64,000 nucleotides of DNA from Mycolicibacterium brisbanense (lineage in GTDB: Bacteria; Actinomycetota; Actinomycetes; Mycobacteriales; Mycobacteriaceae), in assembly GCF_001570425.1 (NCBI RefSeq), contig NZ_BCSX01000024.1:620001-684000 (forward strand), given 5' to 3'. The translations under genes and the position numbers were made by a program. The notes below the pieces were generated by a model. The model was not told where the DNA came from. It made no database searches and saw nothing but the letters and a program-made list of their open reading frames with translations. Positions 1 through 10,193 of this stretch are shown here, in pieces (within the stretch, counting starts at the first letter, position 1; every line of letters begins with the position of its first letter).

Positions 1-1863
1 CAGGGTGCGCACGGTGCCGGCCCCGGTGATCGGGTCGGCCCCCAACGCGAGCAGGAGGTCAGCCGGATCCCACACCGACTCCGCGACGGCCTGTTCGAAA
101 TGCGGGGATGCGGTCGCCCGCAGCCACCACAGCTGCGCCCCGGAATCACCCGGCTCGACCGACCCGCGCCGGCCGGCCCGGATGCCGCGCAGCGCGGCGC
201 GGATCCAGATCTGGTCCCAGGGGCTGGCATGCGCGAGCTCGTCCGCACCGGGCAGGGGCGTCGCGTCGGCCAGCCAATCGAGCAGGTTGTCACTGATCGC
301 GGTGCCCTCGACGTCACCACCGGCCCGCAGCAAAGCTGCACCGATGGCCAGTCTGCCGTCCGCGTCGACGCGCTGGCGCATCTTGGGGCCACGCACCGGA
401 TCGTCGAGATGCGGCACCACATCGTCCACCAGCGCCGGGGCGAGCCGATCGTCGGCGACCCCTGCGCGCAGCAGTAGTTCGATCACCCGCAGCTCACGTT
501 CAGGACCTTGATCCCGGGCCGCGGCAAGCCCGGGCCCGATCGCCGACTGCACCTGCGAAGGCGTTGGTTTCCCGTGAAACAACCTGGGCCCCAAGGGGAT
601 CGGGCCGAGTTGACCAAGCCAGGTGTCATCGGTGATGGCGCGGCTCAGATACGTCGCATCGGCGAAATCCGCGGCGGGCCCATCCGGCAGTTCCTGCACG
701 GCGCGCCAGGCGTCGGCAGTGCTAGTGCCGACCACCGCCGACAGCACGTCGGCGATGGTCTGGGCGGCCTGCGAGCCGGCCGGGACATCCGGAGGCGAGT
801 GAGCAGCGATCACTTCGTGCGCCTCTTCGACGGCGTCAGCAAACTCAGGGCGACCTGCCACCACCATTGCGGTCGGCCACGCGGGGTGCAGACCCTCGTC
901 GTGGACCTGCTCGGCGACGCGGTCGATGTCGTCGAGCAGCCGGCGCGCCGAACGCGGTTCCAGGAGCGCCACCTGGGCCATCGCCGACCAGTGCGTGGCC
1001 TCGATGGTGTGCCCGCGAGCAGTCCGGTGCGGATCACCGCCGAGCTCGCCCATCGATACCGCTTCGGTCTCGCTGATCACGACGACGCCTGCGGGCACGG
1101 CATCCAGATCACCGATCGGCACGGCCGTCAGCAGTTGGCCGCTGTGCAGCGCCAGCATCACCTGATCGGCCCGGTCGAACGTGGAGAAGCTCAGGGTCGC
1201 CGCGGTGCCCGGCGACATCAGAAAACTCACGAGCCCGATCCACTGCGCGGCCGATTCGACCGACTCCGCACCGAGCACCACCGGCGCTCCGCCGTCGAGC
1301 GCCCCGGCCACGGCATCGAGCAGCGCGAACAGCGTCGCCAACCGCCACGTGCTGGTATCCAGCGCGAACGCGACAACGCTGTCCTTGGTCACCACCGTGC
1401 CCGGCTCGGGTGGGCTGTCGGGAATCGTCGCCCGGCTCACCGCCGCCGCGCCGTAGGGACGCGCCCACTGCGGTGACCGCCACCACTGGATCGGCCGGCG
1501 CCGTGGCGCCGCCAACGGCGTGCGGTCCAGCACAACGTGGGCGAACACGTTGCCGGGCCGGCCCGTGCTGTCCGACCCCGCGGGCACGGTGTGCCAGTAC
1601 GCCGTGCCGGTGTCGACCCTGCCGTAGGCCAGCCGCCGCGGACCCTGGTCGAGCTGTTCGGGTGTCGGGTAATCGGGAAGCGGCTGCACCGGGCGGAACA
1701 CCGTGCGCACCCCGGCGATCAGCTGCTGGGTTTCTTCGGGCGTCAGGTCACCGGTGGTCTGTTTGACCTGCCAGCCGCCGGCCGAACCGACAGCATCGAA
1801 CGACGTGTAGGCCAACTGGCCGTAGCGGGGCTGATCTGGTCTTCCTCGCGTGGGGGCAGTCAT
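1..1863 (-). CDS. GTPase-associated protein 1 (GAP1-N2-like), 3' end beyond left edge
   Basis: The reverse-strand frame is open from an ATG at 1863 to the first base of the window, so at least 621 codons are present and the C-terminus is missing. The N-terminus reads MTAPTRGRPDQPRYGQLAYTS and continues through GQLAYTSFD, then GTAYWHTVPAGSDSTGRPGN and VFAHVVLDR near residues 95-120. This layout of an early 'GQL.YTSFD' strand followed by a 'GN.FAH' strand is what I recall of the N-terminal domain of GTPase-associated protein 1 in predicted GTPase-centred conflict systems. The start ATG overlaps the TGA of the upstream gene (ATGA), so translation is coupled to that gene. The rest is Ala/Leu-rich helical sequence with no catalytic motif I recognise. 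Confidence in the gene is high; the family name is moderate. Confidence 0.75.
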   Translation of the reverse strand, partial: MTAPTRGRPDQPRYGQLAYTSFDAVGSAGGWQVKQTTGDLTPEETQQLIAGVRTVFRPVQPLPDYPTPEQLDQGPRRLAYGRVDTGTAYWHTVPAGSDSTGRPGNVFAHVVLDRTPLAAPRRRPIQWWRSPQWARPYGAAAVSRATIPDSPPEPGTVVTKDSVVAFALDTSTWRLATLFALLDAVAGALDGGAPVVLGAESVESAAQWIGLVSFLMSPGTAATLSFSTFDRADQVMLALHSGQLLTAVPIGDLDAVPAGVVVISETEAVSMGELGGDPHRTARGHTIEATHWSAMAQVALLEPRSARRLLDDIDRVAEQVHDEGLHPAWPTAMVVAGRPEFADAVEEAHEVIAAHSPPDVPAGSQAAQTIADVLSAVVGTSTADAWRAVQELPDGPAADFADATYLSRAITDDTWLGQLGPIPLGPRLFHGKPTPSQVQSAIGPGLAAARDQGPERELRVIELLLRAGVADDRLAPALVDDVVPHLDDPVRGPKMRQRVDADGRLAIGAALLRAGGDVEGTAISDNLLDWLADATPLPGADELAHASPWDQIWIRAALRGIRAGRRGSVEPGDSGAQLWWLRATASPHFEQAVAESVWDPADLLLALGADPITGAGTVRTL

Positions 1864-3998
1864 TGCGCCATCGCTGTCAGCCGCAGACTGTCCACCGGCG
1901 GATCAAGCAAGGCGATCACCCGGAGCCGCTCGGCTGACGGGGTGTTGACGAACAAGCGGATCCAGCCCTGCAGGCCGCGCACGTTGGCCGCCCAGAGCTC
2001 GCCCGTTCCCGTGGTGGTCAGCTGCGACCAGCGCAGTTCCTTCGACGGCCGATCGGCGAACTGCCCCTGCGCATCCAGCGGCGCCACGTCGACGGCCTGA
2101 CCGTCGTGGACGCTCAGCGGTATCCGCTGCGGATTGTTGACCAGGACGAACGCGGGTGAACCGGGCAGATCGTGCTCGGAGCGCATCGCGATGGTCGCAG
2201 TCGTCGGGAATCCCTGCGGATCCCGGCCGATGCGCACCGCGTACTGCAGCCGCAGCAACCCGTGGTACTCGACGCTGGCTATCGCCCCGGTGACCCGGCG
2301 GCCACCCGAGAACGCCACCGGGGCCAGGTGCAGCGAGCAACCACCGACCGGCAACTGGCCGGTGAGCTGCATCCCGCCGTACTTCTCGTATTCCTCCAGC
2401 GAGATCTCGAACGACTTGCCGGTCAGCCCGCCGCGCGGGTCGTAGCCCTTCGGGGCCAGGTACAGCACCACACCGGCCGCGCCGTCGGGCCAGTCGAAGG
2501 TGAGCACCTGTTTGTTGCAGTACTCGGCGAGTTCGATGTCGCGGATGGCGCCGGTCCGCACCGACGACAGTGTGCGGCCCACCAGGGCCCGGCCGGCCAG
2601 GATGGTCACCGGGGTGAGGTAGGCGCGGCTCCAGTCGGCCGGCCAGGACACCCCGGCCATCAGCGCGCGCGGCCTGCCGTCGGGCCCGGTCTGGGTCACC
2701 ACCGGCTGGGTGAGCCGCAGCTCCGGCGTCAGCCCGACCTGTTCGAGCGCGCCTTCGGGCAGCTCGGCCGATTCCGCGCCGGCATTCGGCCCGTCCTGGG
2801 TGCGGTAGATGACGATGCGGCCACCCGCAGGCGGCGTCCAGGTCAGATCGAAGGACGAGCCGTCCACACCGGTCGCCACCGCAAGGTCGGTGACCGGGGC
2901 CAGCACGGCCGAGATCTCGATGTCGGTCTCGACGGCTTCCGACAGCCGCAGCACCCCGTCGACATTGGCGGCGCAGCGGGCGCGGTACTGGTAACGCTCA
3001 CCGCGAACGGGCTCGGAGTCGACGAAGCCGTTGAGGTTGTCGCTGCCCGCGAGGATGCGGTACTGCGGACCGTCGCGGCCGGCCTCGGCGGCGGGTACCC
3101 GGTAGACGTACACCGCGCTGACCCCCGCGGGCACGGTCCACTGGCCGATGACTCGGCCGGCGTCCTCGCGGATGGCGAAGTCGGTGATCGGGCTGACCAG
3201 CACCCCCGCGGCGTAGAGCATCGGCTGCGCGGTCAGGGCCTCGGCGCGCGTGGCCCCAACGTTGATCCAAACCTGGTAGTGCCGGACCGCCGCACCCGGT
3301 GGGCGGGTGTCGGTCGCCGACGTCGTATCGGTGGCGGCCACCAGATCGGCGCGATCCGGCGAGTACGGCGGGTTGTCCTCGGAGCTCACCAACCGGTACA
3401 GCACGACGCCGTCGGAGCCCTGCAGCGGCGGCCAGCTCAACTCCATGGCACCGGCGGCCGCGCTGCGGCGCAACGCGATGTTCTGCCGGGGCGGCTGCTG
3501 CTGACCGAATGTGAACGGGGTGAAATCGGCTGCCGTGAGCGGTGTTTCGGCCACCGGCGGGGCGGCCTGTGGGAGCACCGGCTCGGCCGGTGGAGCCGGC
3601 TCGGTGGGGACGGCCGGCGCCGAAGGCGGTGGGAGGATTCCCGACGCCCCGGCCGGTGGCGGTGTCGGCGGCGGGAGGGCCCCACCGGCCGACGCATCGG
3701 TGGTGCGGTGCCTGCCGGTGATGGACGTCTGCTCGGTGGACGACGTGTCCAGTTCGGACAGCACCCTGGCCATTTCGTCGGCGTGCTCGGCGACCGAACC
3801 GGGCAGCATCGCGCGGATCTGCTCGACGTCCGTGCGACCGGACCTCAGCACCAGACGCAGATGCGCCTCTTTGAAGCTGCGGGCCGCCACCGCGCCGGAA
3901 TCGATGAGCTGCTGGCGCCAGGCCAGCAGGGGTGCCAGTCGCGGGTCTGCGTCGTCGGGATCCTCCCGGTGAAAGGGATCGGGGCTGGAATCCTGCAT
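1860..3998 (-). CDS. Fibronectin type III-like repeat protein of the tubulin-like/vWA operon
   Basis: This 712-aa protein has three parts. Residues ~15-85 are a small helical domain (LAPLLAWRQQLIDSG onward). A proline-rich linker follows to ~residue 180. At least three beta-rich segments come next, beginning around PVTDFAIREDAGRVIGQW and PVTDLAVATGVDGSSFDLTW; each has the 'PV.dl....g....l.W..P' spacing typical of fibronectin III domains. No signal peptide or membrane segment is visible, so it is probably a cytosolic scaffold or adaptor. I chose the ATG at 3998 because it lies one base after the stop of the upstream gene. An in-frame ATG at 4031 would add 11 residues and overlap that gene. It is coupled by ATGA overlap to the GAP1-like gene downstream. 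No enzymatic motif was found. Confidence 0.8.
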   Translation of the reverse strand: MQDSSPDPFHREDPDDADPRLAPLLAWRQQLIDSGAVAARSFKEAHLRLVLRSGRTDVEQIRAMLPGSVAEHADEMARVLSELDTSSTEQTSITGRHRTTDASAGGALPPPTPPPAGASGILPPPSAPAVPTEPAPPAEPVLPQAAPPVAETPLTAADFTPFTFGQQQPPRQNIALRRSAAAGAMELSWPPLQGSDGVVLYRLVSSEDNPPYSPDRADLVAATDTTSATDTRPPGAAVRHYQVWINVGATRAEALTAQPMLYAAGVLVSPITDFAIREDAGRVIGQWTVPAGVSAVYVYRVPAAEAGRDGPQYRILAGSDNLNGFVDSEPVRGERYQYRARCAANVDGVLRLSEAVETDIEISAVLAPVTDLAVATGVDGSSFDLTWTPPAGGRIVIYRTQDGPNAGAESAELPEGALEQVGLTPELRLTQPVVTQTGPDGRPRALMAGVSWPADWSRAYLTPVTILAGRALVGRTLSSVRTGAIRDIELAEYCNKQVLTFDWPDGAAGVVLYLAPKGYDPRGGLTGKSFEISLEEYEKYGGMQLTGQLPVGGCSLHLAPVAFSGGRRVTGAIASVEYHGLLRLQYAVRIGRDPQGFPTTATIAMRSEHDLPGSPAFVLVNNPQRIPLSVHDGQAVDVAPLDAQGQFADRPSKELRWSQLTTTGTGELWAANVRGLQGWIRLFVNTPSAERLRVIALLDPPVDSLRLTAMAQ

Positions 3999-3999
3999 G

Positions 4000-6639
4000 T
4001 CAGAACACCATGTCCTCCCCTGGCGGCGCATCGGATTCGGTGCGTCGAACCATCATCGTGGGCTCGTCTTCGCCACCTGGCGCGACGGGCACCGGCATTT
4101 CGAACAAAGCAAAATCGTACGGCGGCAGACCGTCGCTGGCCTGAACAACGACTGCCCGGTAGCCCAGCCCGGCCCGGATCACCACCGCGTCGTCGACGGC
4201 GACGCCGGATCGGCCTGCTGTCACGGCGGCATTTGTGAACAGCGACGCGTCGAACGGCGCGGCCCGTCCCGCCCGGTGGTCGGTGAATCCGGCGCCGAAC
4301 TGCTGCGCGGGCACGTCCCGGTTCAGGGTCGGCACCGCGACCGTGCCGGTCAGCGCGTCGGCCAGGCCACCCGGCTGCCCACCGGCTTCGTCGGCGAACA
4401 TCTGTTCCACGCGAGCCCACAAGGCGTCAGCCCCGGTCGGGCGCACCCGGCCCTGCAGCACCGCCGCCGACCACTGGTCCAGCCCGGACCCCGAGCCGAC
4501 TCCGGGGAGCTTGAACAGCGCCGCCGGCTCCTCACGGAGCCTGGCCGCAGCCTCGCCCAGCATGTCCTCCCACGGTTTGGTCAGCCATCCCAGCGCGTAG
4601 AGCCTGCGCTGGATGCCGTGGGCCGCGTTGTCGGCCTGGTCGGCACTGGGCTTGGCCACGCCGATCTGGGTGGACCGCGGCAAACCGTCGACGAGCTGGC
4701 CGACGGCCGGCCGGGCCGGCGGCGCCACGCCGAACGGGGCACGCAGCACCGCGCCCAGCGTGCGGCACCACGCCAGCAGCTGACCGTAGGCGGACGTCAG
4801 CCGGCTCAGATCCTGCACGGCGTTGCGCAGGTTGGCGTGCATGGTCTCGAGCTGATTGAGCTGCGATCTTCGCAGGTTCATCTCGGCGAACAGGTCGCGC
4901 TGGCTGAGCATGAACAACCCGAGCGAGACCACGATGTACAGCACGATCAGCGACGCCCCGGTGATCAGGGCGAACTTCCAGCTCGACCATCCGATGGCGG
5001 CGACCCCGATCAACGCCAGCAGCACCACGAACAGCGCCACGGTGAACGTCTTGAGGATGGTGCCGACCGCCTGCTGGCGCTGGCGCAGCTGCTCGTCGAC
5101 AGCGTTGCGGTCGCCCATCGACTGGATCTGTGACACCAGGTCGGCCACCTCACCGCGGGCCCGCTGCATGAAGTCGGCCAGGATGGTGCCGACCTGCCAG
5201 GCGTAGCTCTTCGCCGCGCCGGCCTGCCAGCGGTCCAGCTCGGTCCCGGTGTTGCGGGCCTCCACCCCGGCAGCCGGGTCGGAATAGGCGTTCTGCAGGC
5301 GTTCGCGCACGTTGGCCGCGCCGAGCACGTCGGCGCCCTCGACGGCGGTGACGCCGATGACCGCGGCCAGCGACGTGGGAATACCCCGGAATTCGTCGGC
5401 CGCGCTGGGCACGACGTCGGCGGCGTTGAACACCACGCCGACGGCCGATCCCACGGCGATCGGATCAAGCCCTGCGGCTCTGCGACCGCCGTCGGCCAGG
5501 GTCAGCGCGCCGTTGACGAAGTCCGTCCACAGCGCGCTGAGGTCCTGCTGGACCAGGTGTGCGCCCTGGCCGCTCAGCGCGGTCTGCAGCGTTTCCGCGC
5601 TGCGGTTGAGGTCCTGCCAGTCGGCCTTTGCGGTATCGGCGACGACGGCGAAGGCCGAGTCGGTGCGGCCGAACACAGTGCCCTGCACAGTCGTCGCCAC
5701 TACCGAGGTGACCGACCCCATCACCGCGGACAGCCACGCCGACGGGGCACTGCGCAGCGCGGCGCCCATGAATTTGAAGAACATCTTCAGTGCGGCCCAG
5801 ATGCCGATCGCCTGGGTCGGCGCGGCGTCGGCCGCCAGCCGCGGCCCGCGCAGGACGTCGCGATGTTTGGTCCACAACGCCCGCGCCATCGATTGTGCGG
5901 CCGTCGGAACGTCTTCGACATACACCACGGGCACCTGCCCCCCGCGCGGCAGCGGCAGCCGCCCCGTCGGGTCGAACAGCTGCGTGCGCAATGTGCTCTC
6001 CACCGCGGCGGTATCGAGCCTGCGGTAGAACGCCCGCACCGCGCGTACGGTCTGACCGGGCAGGATCTCCATGGTGTCGAACGGGCTGTCGTCGATCCCG
6101 GCCCACAAGCCGGCGATCCCCGCCACCACCGGCGCGGTCTGCTGGGCGACGTCGAGCGGGTCGGTCAGCCTGCCCCACGGCACGGCGCCGAGGCCGGGCG
6201 CGGCCGAATCCTCCGGGGCGATGAGCAGGTTGTGCCAGCCTTCGAGCACCAGCGCCAGGTCCGGAGCCGTCGGCACGGAATGCCCCGGCGTCAGCAGCAG
6301 CCGCAGCAGGCTGATGCGCGCGCCCATCGAGGTGCTCCGCACGATCTGCTCGACGGCCTGCTCGGCGGCCAGCGGGACCCGCTCGGCGGCCGGCGCCTCG
6401 ATGGGGACCAGCACCGCGACCCGGATCCGGTCGTAGCGCTCACCGGTCAGCAACTGTTGCAGCACAACAGGTTCGGCGTGGCCGTCGCGGATCAGGGTGG
6501 CCGGTGTCGAGGCTCCGCCGACATCGCCGGCGTCGACCCACGCGAAGGGGCTCAACAGCCCCACCGCCGAGTAGTCGGCCAGGACGGCGAGCACCTCTTC
6601 GCATACGCGAGGCGGTGCCAGCAGAACGGTCAGCGACAT
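4000..6639 (-). CDS. Large membrane protein of unknown function in the tubulin-like operon
   Basis: This 879-aa protein starts MSLTVLLAPPRVCEEVLAVL, two bases after the stop of the tubulin-like gene. The first ~330 residues are soluble and alpha/beta-like. The middle, roughly residues 340-530, is helical. Two adjacent hydrophobic segments at about residues 535-580 (TVALFVVLLALIGVAAIGW and ITGASLIVLYIVVSLGLFML) look like a transmembrane hairpin. A coiled-coil-like stretch (FAEMNLRRSQLNQLETMHAN) follows, then a soluble C-terminal region of ~280 residues. I see no nucleotide-binding or protease motif. The topology suggests an inner-membrane platform with both large domains in the cytoplasm. Its function is unknown to me; membership in the operon is clear from spacing. 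Confidence 0.8.
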   Translation of the reverse strand: MSLTVLLAPPRVCEEVLAVLADYSAVGLLSPFAWVDAGDVGGASTPATLIRDGHAEPVVLQQLLTGERYDRIRVAVLVPIEAPAAERVPLAAEQAVEQIVRSTSMGARISLLRLLLTPGHSVPTAPDLALVLEGWHNLLIAPEDSAAPGLGAVPWGRLTDPLDVAQQTAPVVAGIAGLWAGIDDSPFDTMEILPGQTVRAVRAFYRRLDTAAVESTLRTQLFDPTGRLPLPRGGQVPVVYVEDVPTAAQSMARALWTKHRDVLRGPRLAADAAPTQAIGIWAALKMFFKFMGAALRSAPSAWLSAVMGSVTSVVATTVQGTVFGRTDSAFAVVADTAKADWQDLNRSAETLQTALSGQGAHLVQQDLSALWTDFVNGALTLADGGRRAAGLDPIAVGSAVGVVFNAADVVPSAADEFRGIPTSLAAVIGVTAVEGADVLGAANVRERLQNAYSDPAAGVEARNTGTELDRWQAGAAKSYAWQVGTILADFMQRARGEVADLVSQIQSMGDRNAVDEQLRQRQQAVGTILKTFTVALFVVLLALIGVAAIGWSSWKFALITGASLIVLYIVVSLGLFMLSQRDLFAEMNLRRSQLNQLETMHANLRNAVQDLSRLTSAYGQLLAWCRTLGAVLRAPFGVAPPARPAVGQLVDGLPRSTQIGVAKPSADQADNAAHGIQRRLYALGWLTKPWEDMLGEAAARLREEPAALFKLPGVGSGSGLDQWSAAVLQGRVRPTGADALWARVEQMFADEAGGQPGGLADALTGTVAVPTLNRDVPAQQFGAGFTDHRAGRAAPFDASLFTNAAVTAGRSGVAVDDAVVIRAGLGYRAVVVQASDGLPPYDFALFEMPVPVAPGGEDEPTMMVRRTESDAPPGEDMVF

Positions 6640-6641
6640 CG

Positions 6642-9600
6642 TCAGAACGTCCCGCCGTCGGGGATGACCACCGAACCGCCCACGTCGTCCAGAAACGCTG
6701 CGGCACCGGCCTGCTCGCCGCGGGCGAGCGCGTCGGCCTCCCGGTTGACCAGTTTGATCAACGCGTCGGTGGCCCAGTACACGTCCGGGGCGACATCACG
6801 GAAGATCGGCGTCTTGGACGCCTTCGACCGGGTGGTGATGGTCGTGAACGCACCGTCCGGGGTGGCACCCGGCGTGTCGGCCGGCAGGTACTGCGCGGCG
6901 ACGTCGCGGACACTGCCCAGCCACGTCTCCGCAGCGGCACGGCGCTCCTCGGGAGTCTGGGCGGCCGCGATCGGGCCGACCCGGGACGTGACGCCCTGCG
7001 CGGACGACCCCGACCGCAGGAAGTCCCGCAGCAGGCCGGCCGCCGACAGCTCGACGATGCCGCTGGCCGGGTCCTGGCTGTGCGAGTCGTACAGCTCACG
7101 CAGCACGCCGTAGGGCCGCAGGGACCGCATCACCGGCGGCTCGTGCGAGGTCGCGATGGCCAGCAGGATGCCCTCCAGCACCGCGGGCAACCAGTCGTAG
7201 GACGCGGTGAACGCCGATGGCGGGGTGAGCAGCGGGTTGGGGAAGGCCAGCCACTGATTGTCGGCACCGTCGTAGATGCGGACCGGGTCGGTGTACGGCG
7301 AGGCCGGGATCTGGATACGGCCCAGGATCTGGCCGAGGAACCAGCCCGCGGTCATGGTGCGCCGCTCGTCGTCGGTCATCGGCAGCGACGCCGACAACGG
7401 CCGCGAACGCCGGTACCGCCAGAACTGACCGCGGCCCGGGCCCGCGGTCTGGGCCCACTGCTGCGCGGCAGGCTTGAGCACCGAGTCGAACGCCAACGGC
7501 GAGTAGTTCGGATACGACCCGAAGATGTCGATGCGGGTGACGCTGTCCTCATCGGACAGCGAGCGGCCGTAGTTGTCCTTGGTGGCCTGGTCGATGCGCG
7601 GGTTGGAGCGCAACACCTCGGCCAGCGCGTCGGCCACCGGCTGACCGGCGAACGGCACCTCGGAGAACTTGTACCGGTACTCGACCTGTTGACCGGGGTG
7701 CACGCGTTGCAGCGCCTGATCGTTGACGCTGGCCAGCGGACGGGCCAGGGACAGGGCCTCGTTGAACTTGGTGGCGATGTCGCGCCGGCGGGTACTGATC
7801 TCGGATTCCGCGGCACCCACACCCTGCACGTAGTCGCGCAGCGATACCCGGCAGAACTCCTCGAACGCCTCACCGGGCCGGCCCACGTAGAGCCGGGCCC
7901 GCGCCAGCAGTTCAGCGGGCCGGGTGTGAATATCGAACTGCGCCATGGCCGGAACACGCGGTCGTCCGGTCTCCGGATCCGTGCCCAGCGCCCGCGTCAC
8001 CCACGTCGAGGTGACCTCGGTCAGGCCGCCGGGTGCCGAGACGCCACCGGTGGTCTGCCACTGGCCCAGGATCACCCGGGTGCTGGCATCGTCGACGGCG
8101 GTGCGCAGCGGGATCATCGCGTGCGCGCCCGCCACCGCCTTGGGCAGGTCGGTCTCGTAGCGCTGCTTGAAAGCCGCCGAACTGATCAGCAGCACTTCGT
8201 TGTTGGCCTCGGCGAAGCGGGCGGGCACCAACTCGTCGGAGTCGGCGGGCCAGGCCACGTACTGATCGGTCGACAGCCGGGCCAGGCCGATGTCCGAAGG
8301 CGGTTCGGCGCGCGCCTTCTCCAGCAGGATCATCGCTTCACCGAGCGAATCCCGCAGCGGGGCAAGCAGTTCGGCGCCCATCACCCGCATGACGTCGGCG
8401 ATCCGAGCGGCCGCGTCGGCGTAGAGCTGGCGGCGCACCGAAGACCGGAAGCCGTCGAGCGCCATCGCCAGCACCTGGTCGGCGTTGGTCATCACGCCGC
8501 GCAGCGAGCGCAGCGCGGCGTCGACCTGCGGGGGCACCGCGACGATGTCGGGCGGGCCCATCGCGCCCAGCTGTGCGACGCCCGGCGCCAGCACGTCGTC
8601 GATGTGCCTGCGCAACCGGTCGACGAGTTCGCGGGCGTACGGCAGGCCGAGGGTCGCCGCGGCCGCACCGACCACCTGCTCGAGACGCTCGGCGAACTCG
8701 CGGTGCCAGCTGAAGGCCATCGCATAACCGATCTCGGCACACGTGCGGGCCAGATCGGCGCGCCGGTTGAGCACCGCCTGGCGGAAGATCGGCACCCACT
8801 GCTCGGCGGACATGCCCTGCGGATTGGGCAGGAAGCCGCGCAGCTGGCGTTCGATCAAATTGTTGACCGCGCCCGCCACGGCCTCCGGCGCGAACGCTCC
8901 GGTGGCGATCCAGTTTCCGAGGATGCCGACGCGCGTCTGCTCGTCACCTGCGGCATCAGGAATCCGGAGTTCCCCGCAGTGGGTCTGCCATTGGCTGCTG
9001 AGCAGCGTGTCGAGTTGCTCGTTGCTGGATGCCGGGTTGCCGTGCTGGATGTGACCGAACAGCAGCTTGTCGGCCGCGCTGCGCGCCAACCGCTGCGCGG
9101 CGTATTCGGCGTACCGATCGCGGCCCATGCTCAGGCTTGAGAAACCGTAAGTGCCCCAAGGCAATACATCCCACGCCGAGATGCCCCAGCCCAGCACGTC
9201 ACGGTCACCGACCGGCGATGCGGTGTTACCGAGGTCGTAGGAGACGAATTGATCGCTGGCCTTGCCACTCATCATCAACCCGGCGAGCCCACGGGCGAGG
9301 CCGCGGTACACGGCGTTCTGCGAACCGTCACCGAACAGCGTGCGGTCCGCACCGATGTAGCGGCCGACCGGGAACACCCGCGCAAACGGAATGGGTTCGC
9401 CGTCGCCGTGATGCTGGCCCAGCGCGCGCAAGATCCGCACATCGTGCTCGCGGGCGGCGCCGGCCTGGCTGGCGACGATCTCGCCGAGCATGGCCAGGGC
9501 GTTCGCGCGGACGCCGGTGCGGGCGCTCTCCGGTAGCGAATCGAAGATGTCGGGCGTCACCATGAAGACACCCATGAGCTTGGGATCAAGCCCGGTGACC

Positions 9601-10193
9601 AGGGTGAGCAGCCGGCACACGTCCAGCGCCATCGACGCGCCCGCCCCACCGGCCATCGACGACACCACGAGCACCAGCGGCGGCTCGTTCGGGTCGAACC
9701 GGCCCATGCCCGGCACGCTCGCGTTGGCCATCTCCGAGATGGTCTCGACCCGGAACAGCGTGTCCCAGGCCGACTGCAGCCGCGCGTGGATCTCGCTGGC
9801 CTTGCTTAGGGTGATCATCCGGCCGATCGCGCGGTATTGTCCGGCGCCCGCCGAGATCGGGTTGGTGACCTCCTGCGGGTTGCGCGGCGCCCACGTGGCG
9901 ATGGTGTCGAGCGCACCGCCCGCGGCGAGCCGCTGCGAGAGCGCCCCGTCGAGGATCGCGTAGCTGCTGCCCTGCGGACCGCAGCCGATGTAGCTGCCGC
10001 CCTGCGTCGGCACGTTCGCCAGCCCCTCGGGCCCGGACTCAGCCGCGCTCGGGACGTCGATGTGCACGAATTGCCAACCAGCCAAAAGCTTTTCGATACC
10101 GGCGGCATGCAGTTCGGAACGCAGCTGGTCCATCATGAACGCCAGCGTGGCGCCACCCGAACCACCGCATCCGACTACCAGGAATCGACGCAT
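6642..10193 (-). CDS. Tubulin-like (Tubulin_2-type) protein
   Basis: This 1183-aa protein begins MRRFLVVGCGGSGGATLAFM, a glycine-rich first loop. Near residues 172-190 it has LVLVVSSMAGGAGASMALDV, which corresponds to the tubulin/FtsZ signature loop (GGGTGSG/GGAGAS) that contacts nucleotide phosphates. The intervening segment NPQEVTNPISAGAGQYRAIGR fits the same fold. The N-terminal ~450 residues would hold the GTPase fold. The remaining ~700 residues are mainly helical, with no motif I recognise. At 1183 aa it is far longer than FtsZ or tubulin, which is normal for the bacterial 'tubulin-like' family. Its ATG shares one base with the TGA of the vWA gene. It may polymerise or act as a large GTP-regulated scaffold; that is inference. 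Confidence 0.82.
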   Translation of the reverse strand: MRRFLVVGCGGSGGATLAFMMDQLRSELHAAGIEKLLAGWQFVHIDVPSAAESGPEGLANVPTQGGSYIGCGPQGSSYAILDGALSQRLAAGGALDTIATWAPRNPQEVTNPISAGAGQYRAIGRMITLSKASEIHARLQSAWDTLFRVETISEMANASVPGMGRFDPNEPPLVLVVSSMAGGAGASMALDVCRLLTLVTGLDPKLMGVFMVTPDIFDSLPESARTGVRANALAMLGEIVASQAGAAREHDVRILRALGQHHGDGEPIPFARVFPVGRYIGADRTLFGDGSQNAVYRGLARGLAGLMMSGKASDQFVSYDLGNTASPVGDRDVLGWGISAWDVLPWGTYGFSSLSMGRDRYAEYAAQRLARSAADKLLFGHIQHGNPASSNEQLDTLLSSQWQTHCGELRIPDAAGDEQTRVGILGNWIATGAFAPEAVAGAVNNLIERQLRGFLPNPQGMSAEQWVPIFRQAVLNRRADLARTCAEIGYAMAFSWHREFAERLEQVVGAAAATLGLPYARELVDRLRRHIDDVLAPGVAQLGAMGPPDIVAVPPQVDAALRSLRGVMTNADQVLAMALDGFRSSVRRQLYADAAARIADVMRVMGAELLAPLRDSLGEAMILLEKARAEPPSDIGLARLSTDQYVAWPADSDELVPARFAEANNEVLLISSAAFKQRYETDLPKAVAGAHAMIPLRTAVDDASTRVILGQWQTTGGVSAPGGLTEVTSTWVTRALGTDPETGRPRVPAMAQFDIHTRPAELLARARLYVGRPGEAFEEFCRVSLRDYVQGVGAAESEISTRRRDIATKFNEALSLARPLASVNDQALQRVHPGQQVEYRYKFSEVPFAGQPVADALAEVLRSNPRIDQATKDNYGRSLSDEDSVTRIDIFGSYPNYSPLAFDSVLKPAAQQWAQTAGPGRGQFWRYRRSRPLSASLPMTDDERRTMTAGWFLGQILGRIQIPASPYTDPVRIYDGADNQWLAFPNPLLTPPSAFTASYDWLPAVLEGILLAIATSHEPPVMRSLRPYGVLRELYDSHSQDPASGIVELSAAGLLRDFLRSGSSAQGVTSRVGPIAAAQTPEERRAAAETWLGSVRDVAAQYLPADTPGATPDGAFTTITTRSKASKTPIFRDVAPDVYWATDALIKLVNREADALARGEQAGAAAFLDDVGGSVVIPDGGTF

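Noticed and set aside
508..1476. 322-codon plus-strand frame near the left edge
   Set aside because: The reverse strand is open across the same region with a coupled start and recognisable domain. The plus frame is composition-driven.
2172..4238. Long plus-strand open frame antisense to the FN3-repeat gene
   Set aside because: Its translation is Arg/His/Gly-rich with no motif, and the opposite strand holds a sensible coupled operon. It is a high-GC shadow.
6504..9140. 878-codon plus-strand frame antisense to the tubulin-like gene
   Set aside because: It has low-complexity Arg/Gly/His/Gln composition without a ribosome-binding site, while the reverse strand has clear tubulin motifs.
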